DNA of 64,000 nt, taken from assembly GCA_005281725.1 (NCBI GenBank), contig SSBO01000006.1, positions 5,186-69,185 on the forward strand, in the 5' to 3' direction. A model generated the notes under the pieces. That model was given only the letters and a program-made list of their open reading frames with translations. It was not told the origin of the DNA and ran no database searches. This document shows positions 27,201 through 38,767 of this stretch, in pieces. Position 1 is the stretch's first letter. Each line of letters starts with the position of its first letter. The DNA comes from Wuchereria bancrofti (Eukaryota > Nematoda > Chromadorea > Rhabditida > Onchocercidae). The translations under genes were made by a program, and so were the position numbers.

Positions 27201-28746
27201 GAAATAAATAATTTTCAAATGACTTAAATTATTATAGTGTTTTTTTCTCGTTTTTTTTAATATATATTCTAAACTCTTTTCAAACATTTTAATATTTTTC
27301 TAATATTTTATCTTATTTTTGATATTATTTATTTTTATAAAATTAGCTAACATTTCAGTTCCAAATTTATCTAGCATTTATTTCCTTTTCATTCTTTCAC
27401 AATAATTTATGACCGATATTTTTATTTAGCTTAAACGGCTTATTAAAATTTTGTCAAAATTTTCTTAATTGGATTAATTAAAACAACAAATATTAAAGAT
27501 AAAAAAAAGGAGTAAATATACCACGATGAAACATCCGTTATCTTTGAGACTTTAATTGATATAATACTAAGAAAGATGATAATCAGAAATCAATTAGGAA
27601 ATAAGTCAAAAAGAATTCGAATTCGAATATATATCAGAGAAATTCCATCCTTTTTTCTTATTTTTTTTGCATTCATTCGATTACTTCCCAGTTATGCAAT
27701 ATTATTTTATATTTACATAGGAGAAGTTTATATTTATATTATTACTTAATATTTATTGTTTATATTTATATTATCATTTAATATTTATTAAGAAGTTTAT
27801 GTTTATATTATTATTTTATATTCATATTATTATTTAATTTAAAAATATGTCAAATAATTTTAAACATTGTTTTTAAGAATATATTATGCGGTAAATTTAA
27901 CATAAACATTTCATATTTCAGGAACAGATGGTATCTTATTTGGTTCACGACGTACATCAATTTCATCAAATCGAAATTCGTTAAATTCATCGCCTGTACC
28001 AATAGTTGGAGAAATTGATGGTTTCGATTCTTCAGTAATTGTTTCACGTCCACGTAGTGCTACTTCATCCGGTTTTGGTTCTGCACGATCAACCGTTATT
28101 AACAATTCCGATTTAGCTTCGGTATATTCCCTCCTATATATTATTTTGAAAAAATTATAACAAAAACTCATAAGAAGTTATGAATTAAATTTAAAAAAAA
28201 AGTTATATAAAATGATATTTTAATAATTACAAGGATATTTTATATTATCAAAACATTCTAAATTAGCAAGTTATTCTTAATTACCAGAATATTCTATCAT
28301 TTCTATTAAAATATTTCTTTTTTTTTCTTTTGTTTAGAAGGATAAATTTAACTGATAAGCATTATCGTTCATTAATTAATTGTAAAATTCTCTTTTACAA
28401 ATATTTGAAACATTCCACTTGTTTTTTTTTTCTTTCCTTTTTACAAATTTATTTTTAATTAAATTCGCTTTCCAATAAGATATCAATTATTTCAAATCTA
28501 CCGTTATTTAATTTAATTTTTTTTCCATAATTCCAATTAAACTTTTCTAATTTTCAGATTTCACACTGTCCATCACGTGAAGAATTAATAAAGAATGTTA
28601 ATGATTTACGAATGGAATTAGCACGTAAAGATGCAAAAATTAACGATTTACAGGATTACATTGGAAAATTACTGTCAAGAATTATGGAAAAAAATCCGGA
28701 TATGTTGGAAATTAAACAGTCACGTGGTTTTTTCTCTAGACATTAA
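24227..28746 (+). CDS. RAB11FIP: Class I Rab11 family-interacting protein (C2 domain + Rab11-binding domain)
   Basis: Effector that links Rab11 GTPase to recycling endosomes; class I members bind membranes through an N-terminal C2 domain and Rab11 through a C-terminal helical RBD. Exons: 24227-24257, 25098-25251, 25721-26004, 26746-26988, 27922-28121, 28558-28746; 366 residues, all phases close. Residues 1-135 form the C2 domain (NLVVTVISARGLSLKG, then CKWDQRCEFTL, then LGTTDCIGAIELPL and YRGEIYLKFDF). Residues about 157-304 are Ser-rich linker. The last exon starts with a heptad-type helix (REELIKNVNDLRMELARKDA) and the RBD core YIGKLLSRIMEKNPDML at about 338-354, where vertebrate class I proteins usually read YIDNLL, so the Asp is Gly here. 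The first exon is short; it was chosen because it supplies the first C2 strand in phase. Shorter than human FIP2. Confidence 0.9.
25455..25652. repeat. (AAT)n microsatellite in Rab11-FIP intron 2
   Basis: About 200 bp of AAT/AGT/AAC/GAT trinucleotides in the intron 25252-25720. The apparent reverse-strand frame is repeat only. Confidence 0.95.
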
Positions 28747-30698
28747 GCATATATCGTATCATTTATCATTTTTCTTTCGTAGTTTGTTTAAATTATAAAT
28801 TTAAACTTTTGGCATGATTTGTTATGATTAAGTAAATTTTCTACTAAAAATCATTTCTTTTTACGGGTACCAAAGATTAAGTTATAATTTAATTATAGTA
28901 ATGCAATACTATAATTAATGTTCAATTTATCATGCATATTTATGATAGAATTAGAATACTACCACCATAACCGTTAGGCATTATACGGTATCTGAATGCA
29001 GTTACAGTATATACAGATTATAGCATATGGTAGATGTGTACTTTACTAAGGTACCTTATTTTATCATTACAATAAAGCAAATTAAATCTCATAATTTTTT
29101 CACAGGATTATGCGATGATATATGTCATTTGCAATAATGTTAATTAAAATAGAACTTTAGCCATATTTTAATTTAAAATCCAAATGATACTGTAAGATGA
29201 ATAGCGTAATAACAGTACAAATTTCTCAAACTATACAAAAATTTATGAATTAATTTTGAAATTTTGTAAAAAAATTCATGATTTAATCTTTGAGGCTTCA
29301 TTATTATTATGAAAGTTCGTTATTTCATTTATTTCAATTGACGTTTGTCATTTATTTCAATTGACGTCAGTATTACTTAATATTGATTTCATTATCGATT
29401 TCGAATTATATCGATTCTTTTAGCTCTCTTTTTTTGTTTGCATATAAATTTTTCTGCATGGGAAAGAAAAAAAATTCTTTTCGGTTAAGTAAACTCCCAC
29501 ATCTTTATTAGCTATCAAAATGTATGAAATAGTGATAAAGTGGACAATGTTAAAATAAAATCAAACTCAAATCATGTAGCTATCATTTTGTAAAGAAAAA
29601 TCAAATCAAAACTAAACCATACGTCTAATTTCATTATTCTCCAAAACATTTTCATTTTTCATTATTCGAAATTTCTAACAATTTCTCCCTACTTTTCTCC
29701 TTCAAAGGAAAAAAAATGAGATTTAAAAACTTAGTCTTTGTTTCATTTTATACAAAATAAATAGAAAGTATATTTTAAAGGAAGTGGAAACAATAAAAGA
29801 AAAGAGAAAAAGTCTAAAAAATTTTAATTTATCATATTATGGGATTAGATTGAAGATAAAAAAGTTTTAGAAAAAAACAAAAAAACTTNGAGATTTAAAA
29901 ACTTAGTCTTTGTTTCATTTTATACAAAATAAATAGAAAGTATATTTTAAAGGAAGTGGAAACAATAAAAGAAAAGAGAAAAAGTCTAAAAAATTTTAAT
30001 TTATCATATTATGGGATTAGATTGAAGATAAAAAAGTTTTAGAAAAAAACAAAAAAACTTTCCCGCTTCCTATATTCGTCTATTCCAAAATATACAACAA
30101 TCATTCCATTGCAAAAATACAAAATCGATTAATTACTTTTATCATTTTGTCATTCTGTCTTATCATTTCTTATCAATGTTTCATTATCACTTTGCTTTAT
30201 GTGAAGAATTTTTATTTAACTCTTTATTTATTACTTATCATTACTCGAAAGATTTTTTCGAACAATTGTTAAATGAATAATTGATAAAGTGGTTTTGCTT
30301 AGTCAAAAGTTCAATTATATTTCAATAAAAATTTTATAAAATTTCGTTGTTTTATCATTTGCAATTCACATTTGTAAAACTTTCAGATTTTAAAAGTTTC
30401 ATTTCAAAAAAAGAAGAAAGAAAATAGTTTTTCGAATTTGAAAGAAAAATTCTTGGAATTTAAGGAAACAAAAAGCAAAACATCAATTTTACGAATTTTT
30501 GGCACTTCAAAAAGTCTCAGAACACTTCCCGCTTCTCCTTAAATTATTCCCTCGAAGAACACATTGATGAGAATAGTTGAGATGAAATCTCATATAAAAA
30601 AGGAATAACAGGCCGTTAATGGTTCGTTAAATCTGTGTTGAAGGTTTTTTTTTTGGTACGGGTTTTTGAATTTGATTAGTGTGTCGGTTTTTGGTCAT
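28747..30698. other. Intergenic segment, no supportable gene
   Basis: Holds the Rab11-FIP 3' UTR and AT-rich sequence. Points noted: a 23-bp-spaced direct repeat TCATTTATTTCAATTGACGT at 29325 and 29348, the second copy running into a perfect TGACGTCA (29362-29369); and a 171-bp exact duplication around a single N at 29889. Confidence 0.6.
29718..30060. repeat. Exact 171-bp direct duplication flanking a single N
   Basis: 29718-29888 and 29890-30060 appear identical along their length and are separated by one N at 29889. An exact repeat abutting a placeholder base is the usual trace of two contig ends that overlap but were not merged, so the real genome probably holds one copy. Confidence 0.9.
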
Positions 30699-31102
30699 TT
30701 AAAAATCGCCAGTGATCTTGCGACCAATCTGTAAATTAAAATTTAGGATTAAAGATTTGTGAATGTAATATTTGGTTAATTTGAGTGTAAGATAAGAAGA
30801 GAAGAAAACATTGTATTTTCAAAAATTACCAGTGAAGAAAGTATTCCTAGAGAAATATCTATGAGAATAACTAAAATGGGATATTTCATTATTTCGTAAA
30901 AATCTTTTTAATATAAATAAAGGCGAGAAACGTTCAGAGCAATTTTCTCTATTATTTTTAGCCATTCTTTATTTAGAAATTTTTTGTATCTATTCCAATT
31001 TTTGCCGGAAAGATATGATAAATCCTCTTCCACAATTATTTTCAAGACTTTTTGAGCTTCTCTATCAAAATACTTTTTCAGGGTATTTTTGTTTTTGATC
31101 AT
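30699..31102 (-). CDS. Tentative small two-exon gene, unrecognised
   Basis: On the reverse strand a frame from ATG at 31102-31100 to 30932 (57 codons, MIKNKNTLKKYFDREAQKVL and on through GKNWNRYKKFLNKEW) has a GT donor and joins in phase to 30728-30699 behind a good TTTACAG acceptor, ending IGRKITGDF-stop. The product would be 66 residues: strongly basic, helical, with no signal or membrane span. The charged, non-repetitive composition is unlike the shadow frames around it. Against it: the frame is short in AT-rich DNA, there is no upstream acceptor at the start, and I recognise no family. An alternative middle segment at about 30835-30875 has splice signals but gives an early stop. The gene would be divergent from NUP85. 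Confidence 0.33.
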
Positions 31103-31274
31103 TTTAAAGGGCGATAGTAAATTGTATTGCAAAAGTAATCGAAATGTGGGAATGTTATTAAGTATTGCAGTGTTACCGCATTAATTCTTATCAGATTTTG
31201 CACTTCGAAATCGATGTTATTTGTGATTCTATGCTGAATTTTCTGGAAAAAATTCCAATAATATTTATTCAATT

Positions 31275-34200
31275 ATGCAAGCTTGTAAATTGACGAGATA
31301 TGCAGCGTTTGATGCGAATACAAGTGAAATAGTGGTTGCCTTGTCAAATATAGATGAAACTCGTTCAACAGGTAAAAGATATGGTAATATTAAAAAGTCT
31401 GAATTTTTTTTATTGAAAAGGAAACAATATATGTAGATTCTATTCTTTACTGGATCCGACATTTTTGGTAGGAAAATCACTGATAGTAAAATTTACTGGC
31501 ACTATTGTCTGATCTAGGATTAGGTTCTAAATTTGTTCATATCGAAGTTTATGGATAACATATTTAACTTTTTTCTTTTCGAAATTCATGTGTGGTTGTT
31601 CACTGTAACCGAAGCAATTAGATTGTTAACATGGAAATTGATATTGTTATATACTTCTTCGAGTCATCGTTAAGCATATATATATGTCATCGATTTGTCC
31701 TGTGTTATTTTATTAAAAAAAGCAGTACTAACAGTAATGTTAGCTTATTAGAATTTGATGATGTCACCTTTATCAGAGATTCATGATACTTCTCACCTAG
31801 ATAATATACCAGCCGGTGATTTAATTCGAGCGGTTTCTATAAAACATGTCAATCAAACAATTTTCAAGCATCCAGCAATGCAATTACTTGTTCACGAATC
31901 ACACTGTGAGTATTTAATGCGAACTTACTTTCTAGATTTGAAATCTAAGTCTTAAATTTCTCCCTTTTACACTACTGATTTTTTTCGGAATGATTTTTTT
32001 TTACTTCCAGCCATCTTCTCTCGCGCACAACGTGATGCAAAAGTGTTCACACTCACAGTATCTGAGTAAGTTACGTTTGTTTGATTTATACGCTGCTAAA
32101 TTTGCCTGAAATTTGGTGTGCAAGTTTGGAGCTTAACTGTAGCCTCATCTCTTCAGAATCAGTTATAACCCGCATGAAACATTTGACTTCATATGTTATA
32201 CTGCAGGAGGAAGGGGAAAGTGTGCAAGAGAAAGAATGAATAAAATGTATTGAAGTTGTTATTCGCTGAGTAACTAAAAGGTTTTAGTAATTATCGGTTT
32301 CATAGTTTTAGTTATTTGGAGTTATTCAGAACGATTGTATTGATCGTTATTCTGGTGCTATTCCAGTCTCTAATAATGTTATACTTTCCCTAAAAATCTT
32401 TGAGAATCCAAAAAAAGTTAAAATTTCAGCGTGCTATCATACAGTTTACAGTATCGTTCCATTATTCGATCAACACTTTCAACAATTCCTGTATCGGAAT
32501 ATGAAATTAAAGAATCACTTACCACAGCAGAGCTTATTTGGTCGCTTGTTGAGGCTATTTTTATCAAAACTCATGGTATGTGAAATAGTTGAAAAAAAAA
32601 GAGAAGAACAAGTTATCTATATTTTTGTTTAGAATAAAGAGAAATATCTTGAAATAATTATGACATAAAAATGAACAGCTCAAAATCTAAGAACAGTTCT
32701 TCTTTGTTTTTTCTTCATAGGAATAACATTTAAAAATATTGAGGAAAAGAGATTGGAAAAAAGATTTTACTAGTGAATTTATAAAGTGCGTAAATGTCTT
32801 TTATTGAATAGATGTATATGACTTTCTTAAGATTCTTCTATTGTGGTGGACTTAATGAATTGGGCTCGTTTATGCTTGGCGCATACTCCATATGTTGATG
32901 AAATTTCAAACGTACTTCGTGGCAGCAAAATAAAACGACTCAATAAACAACATTTTTGGCAGCAGGTAAGACTTTGATACTTACCGCAAGCTTCTTGATT
33001 CCTTTTATTAGGCTTTTTATCAGAACTGGTATTTGGTTATAGAGGAATAAAGCAGGACTTGGTTTTTCTTGAAGTAGAAAAATGCAAAAGCCAAAAATTA
33101 CTTTGGCTTTTTTTTTCCATGCTAAAGTTTGATACTGATTTTCTTTTCTTTTTTTTTGATTCGTAGAAGAATTTGGGATATATCTAAGAAAGATTTCTTA
33201 GTTACTGTCATCTTTTTTTGAACATAATTAAAGTCTGATTTTTAACGTCGTTGTACTTATAATTTTCAGATTATCTATTTTGTTCTTAGTGGTATGTTCA
33301 ATAATGCAGTTACTTTTCTGGAAACATACGGTAATTTGTGTGATGATGTTGCTGTACGATGCTTAGCTAAAGTGCTTTCCGAAATAAAAATGAATCTTCT
33401 GAACGATGAAAATACTGCTTTGGACTTTATTACTACACAGGAGGTGAGTACGTTTGGAAAGAAAGCGTATGAAAATTTTCGAAGTCAAGAAATTGAATTA
33501 TGCAGGAGAAAGATGATCTTTGAATTAATTGAATGACAGTTTTGGAAGAAACTGATAAAAAGTTTTTCTTCTTCCTTTAAGAAATTACTTTATTTTTGTC
33601 TTTTTAGGAAGTACGTAATATGTGTGTAAGAGGGCTTTTTCGAACAAATGCTGAAGCTGAGATGGTAGCGATGATTATTGCTGGTGACATTCCAACCATA
33701 ACATCGGTTTCAGCTCAGTTGGACAATTGGTTTGAATTAGTACCGCCATATTTATTATTCATTCGGCCATGTGCTACTCTTCCTCAACTTAAGGATGCTG
33801 TTAAGGTAGGTATATGGAATTCAAACATATTTCATCAAATTTCAAATAATAAAATCACTTTTGTTAGTACCAGTCTTTTTTCATTAAGGATATTTTTTGA
33901 CGAATTAGTAAAACATACTTCTATTCATTTACATGTGGCATGCACATGTCTAAAAATCGTCGAACGAAATATAAATAATTTTCTTCACTACTGATTCTAG
34001 TTAAGTTTATTGGAATGTAAGAAAATTATTTATTTTAGATGATAAGTTGCTTATTTTGTCGAGGTATCTTTTTTTTCTTTGCTTACAATTCGTAACTCTT
34101 TGCAGGATTGTTTAAAAATTTTTGGCATAAATAAATGTGACGGAATTGATGCTGTAATGTGTGAGCTATTTTCACTGGAAGCATTACGAGCTCTTCATCG

Positions 34201-36346
34201 AATTTCAACTTCAAGCACCAATTGGTGGTTCCCAGCTCATTTGGCAGATTTGTTGCAAAAAGCTGATGAACGGATAACAAGTGCCTATGATATGGATGTA
34301 CGTCAACACTTGATTATTGAATATGGATCATCACTCTTCAGTGAACCTGGGTAAATCATTATTTCTCGCGCAGTTATTTAGAGCAATGGTTAAATAAAGA
34401 TTTGAAATTGATTTTATGAAATACAAATAGAGAAATCATTAGGATTACCCAGAATATTTCAATTATTCAATCTAGCAAACATCAACAATTTCAAGGTTCC
34501 TAATAAAGTACGGTGTGCTTTCAAGGAAAAAAAGAGCCAAGAATACTTAGTAAGAACTTAGACTGTATGCTTAGGAAATATTATAGATTATGGCAAGTGG
34601 GATTTGATTATCTTCGTGAAACTGGTAATGAAGGATTGAGTCACCTGGAATTATTGATAGCACAGGTACCTCTAGATAACGAAACTGTTGCTACGAAGTT
34701 ATGTTCGCTATGCGATGAAGTAGATTTTGATCAGACGCGAAAAGATATTGCGCGAGCTATGGCTTACAGGTAAACATTTTTAAAAAAAAGAAAAAACTGC
34801 ATATTGTAAGAGTATTAAAATTGCTACAACTGAAAATTAACTTGCTGAAGTAGAAATTAATAATTCTGTAACATACAAAGTTAAGTTGAAATAAAATTAT
34901 TCGATTAGAGATGTGGTGTTCCAGGATATGAATTGTAATTTTTCCCTGCTCTCTTTCCAGGTTATTGCGTACTGGGCGATGGGGCAGCGCTCTGTCCTGG
35001 GCAATACGATCACGTGATGTCGAGATTGTTTCTACTGTTGCGGATCAGGTGATATCACGATGTTCACCGGATCAATTTTCATCCATCACTGTTGTTGAGC
35101 ATTTTACAGAAGTGATGCTCCTTTCTTCATCATTTATATTTTTGCATCGATATTATAAATTTCGAAAATTACTGGAATCAGACCAGAAAGTCAAAGCTGC
35201 TGAATTGCTGGTTTGTTGTTATATTCTAATATATAGCTGTAAATTGCGAGTTTTGTAACAAATATAATAATGAGCAAATATAATAATTTTATACTTTTAT
35301 GGCATATCTTTTTTTGTTAAAGAAATACATTTTTGTTTTGGCAACTAGTTGAACAATAATAATAATAATGCTGCTAGTTTTACTTTATCCTCTTCTTCTG
35401 AGCTATTTTTGTTGTGATTTATCCCGTAGATTGTAACCATTATTTTTTATCTTTCTTCTTGTACAGTGAATAATGAAAGAATGTTGGTTTTGCTTAATTT
35501 TTTAATTTAATTTACTTATAGGTAGAACTGATTGTTTCCGATTTAGTGCCGAGAGAATTTGACGTTATGCTTCTCTCCGACTTGATTTCTATTCTCAGTG
35601 AGGAAGATGAGGTATTTTCTCATTCATTCTACTATTTTTTACCTTATTATTTTATCTCACGAAAATTTTGCATATTGTAGTATTTAATATGAAATATATA
35701 TAAGTGCCGGAGAAATAAAAATGGAATATCAAGTGGGAACTCCTGCTAGAACATGAATGTTTTTAGATGGTGTTAAAGTAGTGATTAAATGAATTTGTTG
35801 AAATTCAAATATTTCTGACATCGTTTTGACTCAGTTTTTCCAGTATTTCTGAATCATTTGATTGATTAATTGTAAGTATTGCAAATGTTGTGACTTCATA
35901 AAACCCGTGGATATGATTGTGATTTACTGAAAATATAGTAATTAAGATTTTCTTTCCGGTTATAACTTTCATAATGAAGCCATCAGTTTTTAAGATTCGT
36001 TTTTGCTGGACTTATTCATATTTTATAACTTAAATATAAGAAGAATCATAAGTTTCATAATTAACCACTGATTTTTGCAGTATCGTAATCATTTATGTAT
36101 AGTCGCAAACAGTGAATTAATTATTTAACGAATTATAAGTAGTGAGGAAGGATTATAACCTATCATAAGTCTTTTCAGGTCATCATAAGCAAAGATGGTA
36201 GTGAACAGTTACTGGAACATTTAGTAAAATATGAAGCAGACGGTCCGTTTCAACATAATTATGATGAATGGAAAATGCGTTTACGTACGGTTCGCTTCTT
36301 ACTGTTACGAAATTTGGCTCGTGTTATCACTTCTACTTCTTTGTGA
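31275..36346 (+). CDS. NUP85: Nuclear pore complex protein Nup85
   Basis: Alpha-helical scaffold nucleoporin of the Y (Nup107-160) complex that pairs with Seh1 and Nup160/Nup43 to coat the pore. Exons: 31275-31371, possibly 31518-31546, 31752-31905, 32011-32065, 32430-32575, 32832-32965, 33270-33443, 33608-33805, 34106-34350, 34587-34769, 34961-35210, 35522-35611, 36179-36346; about 640 residues with the tentative micro-exon (human 656). Family landmarks: AELIWSLVEAIFIKTH and VVDLMNWARLCL in the N-terminal third, SSTNWWFPAHLADLL (about residue 365), IIEYGSSLFSEPGLWQVGFDYL, LLRTGRWGSALSWAIRSRD (about 474-492) and the closing LLRNLARVITSTSL. These match the order in animal Nup85. Phase closes at every junction except intron 1. 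The start is uncertain; an acceptor TTATCAG ends at 31193 upstream. Confidence 0.93.
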
Positions 36347-37269
36347 TTCATTTTTGATCATTCGTCATATCCCTTTTCTTTTGTTATATTTTGATCTCGT
36401 TCAGAGTGACATGTTAGATTTAGTTCTTTATAGTTCCGGTAATTTTTATCAACTTTCTTTTTTCCTCTACTTCAGATTAGTCAATTCACCTATATAATAC
36501 ATAGGTGTGAAACATATACAAAAAATGTAAATTGGTTAAATGAAAATTTACGTTGATGTGTTCTAGTTTGAACAAAGCATGCTTTGATTAAGAATGTCGA
36601 GGAAACTTTTACCAAAAAGTTGACTAGATAATTTCGAAGTCGAATTGGTCTTTTCAATCTGGACATTTATCATATAGTCATACCTTTTAATACACTAAAT
36701 TTTTGTCATTTGATCACATTCATTCGTCGAATTCTTTACTAAAATGCTTGAGAGATGGATGTGGAAGGATTTGATAATGGTAAAATAGAAGAATGAATAG
36801 GTATAATTTTTGTTCTTATATATTTATTGTGAACAATGTCTTATTAATTGTTTCAAATTTTGCTGGAATTGACATTTTTTTTTCTCTACGTATTGTTGTC
36901 CGATAAATTTTCTGATCATATTTATTAAAGAGACAAATTTTCGAAATTATAGCTATTGTCAATGAAGTAAAATTCTTTTCGAGATGAGCTCAATAATTAT
37001 AAACTAGTCGTAATTTTTTTCTATCTCCTCTTAGAACTTAATCTTTATGTTATATGAAATAGCTGGATAATAACTCATTATGAGAACAATCCAATAAATA
37101 TAGTAATAGAAAAAAAGAATTGTAGGAAAAAGCATATTGTTAATCCTTCCTGTCAACAATATTTCAAAACTTTTGATTCTATTTGGAAAAAATTATTGTT
37201 AAAAGATTTTTTTCTCCACTCAGGTAATTGTAATTTAAAGAAAAAAAATCAGGTTGGTATATAAATTTC

Positions 37270-37300
<31 letters not shown>

Positions 37301-38755
37301 TATAGAAAGAGAGAGAGGGAGGTTTTAATGTTTATGTCACAAACCACATTCTAAATAGTTAAGTAATTCGTAAATTCAATGAATGATTTGAAAATGATTG
37401 CATGAAGAAGGAAAGGAAAACGAAATTTTCCAATCTGAAATGTATTGTAAGAAATGACTGAACTATATGGGAAAAAACAGGATGAATTAGAAATAAGATG
37501 AATTTTCTTTTTTAAAAATCTCAAGTTCAAATCTTGGAACTTTTATTTTTTTGTCTTAAATTTCCGGTTCAAATACACGAGCAAAAACAATGGTAAATTT
37601 CACTCTTTCTTTTTTGCCATAAATTTAATTCAATAAATTCTTTCATTATTCACTCATTCAAACAGATACATACATACACTCTCTCTCCTCCACAACGAAA
37701 TTCTCAGCCTAATCAAAGAAATTTGATTTGGTGAAAAAATTCGAAATCAAAATTTGAAATTTCTTATTGCTCTCTGAAACCTTGATAATGTTTTAAATAC
37801 ACAGGTGAGGATTAATTCGTTTTTTTTTTAAATTCGTGCTGCAATTTTTTCTTTGTCTTTTAAAACCATGCAAGAAAGACGTAAATTCAAAATGAACTGC
37901 AAGTTATTTATTAAATTTCAATTTTATTACAAAAAGTCATAAAAAGTTTAATGAAAAATTAAAAAGAAAAAAAGGAATAACAAATATGATGGGATGAGAT
38001 TAGCAAATTTCACAGTGATCAATTCTTTAGTGTCCTAAGCACTTTTTCGCAATAAATTTAATCCAATAATATTTTTCGATTTACTATTTTCTCTGGCAAA
38101 GAACTTGGCAATTTGTTGGTGATTTTTTGCAGTTATTTCATTTTTTGCAGTATATTAATTTGATTAACTTATGCAGTCTTTTCATTTATTATTTTTTTGT
38201 CGTCTAGCTTAATAACAAGGCGTAAATATTTTCTATTTTCTCATTCTTTAACTACATACTATGATATATCTCCTCATTTTTTGCCCAATCTCTTCGTTTA
38301 CTGGAGTATTTTTCAATGATGTATCCATTTCAAATTAATTCTTATCAATCTTTGACTCTCTCCGTTGATATTATATTTTTCTTTCAGTTATAATCGGATT
38401 TTTCAAATATTAGTTTCTTTTTCTTTTCATTGTGCATATTAAGAATAACTATAAAAAGTACCAATTATTCGGATATATGAGCTCTTTACCAGTTAACTCT
38501 AACTTTGACTTTCCGATCTGGATCCTTACGCAATCTGATTGCGCTGATAAATTCGCGCATTTTTATTCACGTACTCCCCATTTTATCTTTCTTATAAAAA
38601 TGTTCTTTAACACTTTATCATATTCCAATGATTTATCTTTTTTGAATGATTGAGTTGTCTGAAGCTTGAATGTTTTAGTCTTTAGGGTAATTAGTTTGAA
38701 TTTGCTCTAAATTATTATTTCTTTAAATTAATTATTGAATTCTGTTGTTATAATT
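36347..38755. other. Intergenic segment between NUP85 and ACTR10
   Basis: No gene is supportable. It contains a (TA)n run at 37270-37303 followed by GA repeats, and otherwise AT-rich sequence. A 73-codon frame at 38432-38653 has somewhat higher GC but no splice or start context and is not accepted. Confidence 0.6.
37270..37303. repeat. (TA)n microsatellite
   Basis: About 16 TA units with one CA interruption, followed by a GA-rich tract to 37321. Confidence 0.9.
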
Positions 38756-38758
38756 CAG
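38750..38758 (+). promoter_or_regulatory. Probable trans-splice acceptor before ACTR10
   Basis: A T-rich tract ends in ATTCAG at 38758, nine bases before the ACTR10 ATG, with no coding exon upstream. In nematodes this arrangement usually marks spliced-leader addition. It could also be the acceptor of a non-coding first exon. Confidence 0.5.
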
Positions 38759-38767
38759 TGTGACAGC

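Noticed and set aside
27911..28171. Reverse-strand frame over the Rab11-FIP linker
   Set aside because: It is the antisense shadow of the phase-consistent forward exon 27922-28121.
37525..37580. GGTTCAAAT sequences resembling a tRNA B box
   Set aside because: No matching A box, acceptor stem or anticodon arm at proper spacing; no tRNA can be folded here.
38432..38653. 73-codon forward frame between NUP85 and ACTR10
   Set aside because: No acceptor, donor or recognisable motif, and it stops well before ACTR10; probably chance.
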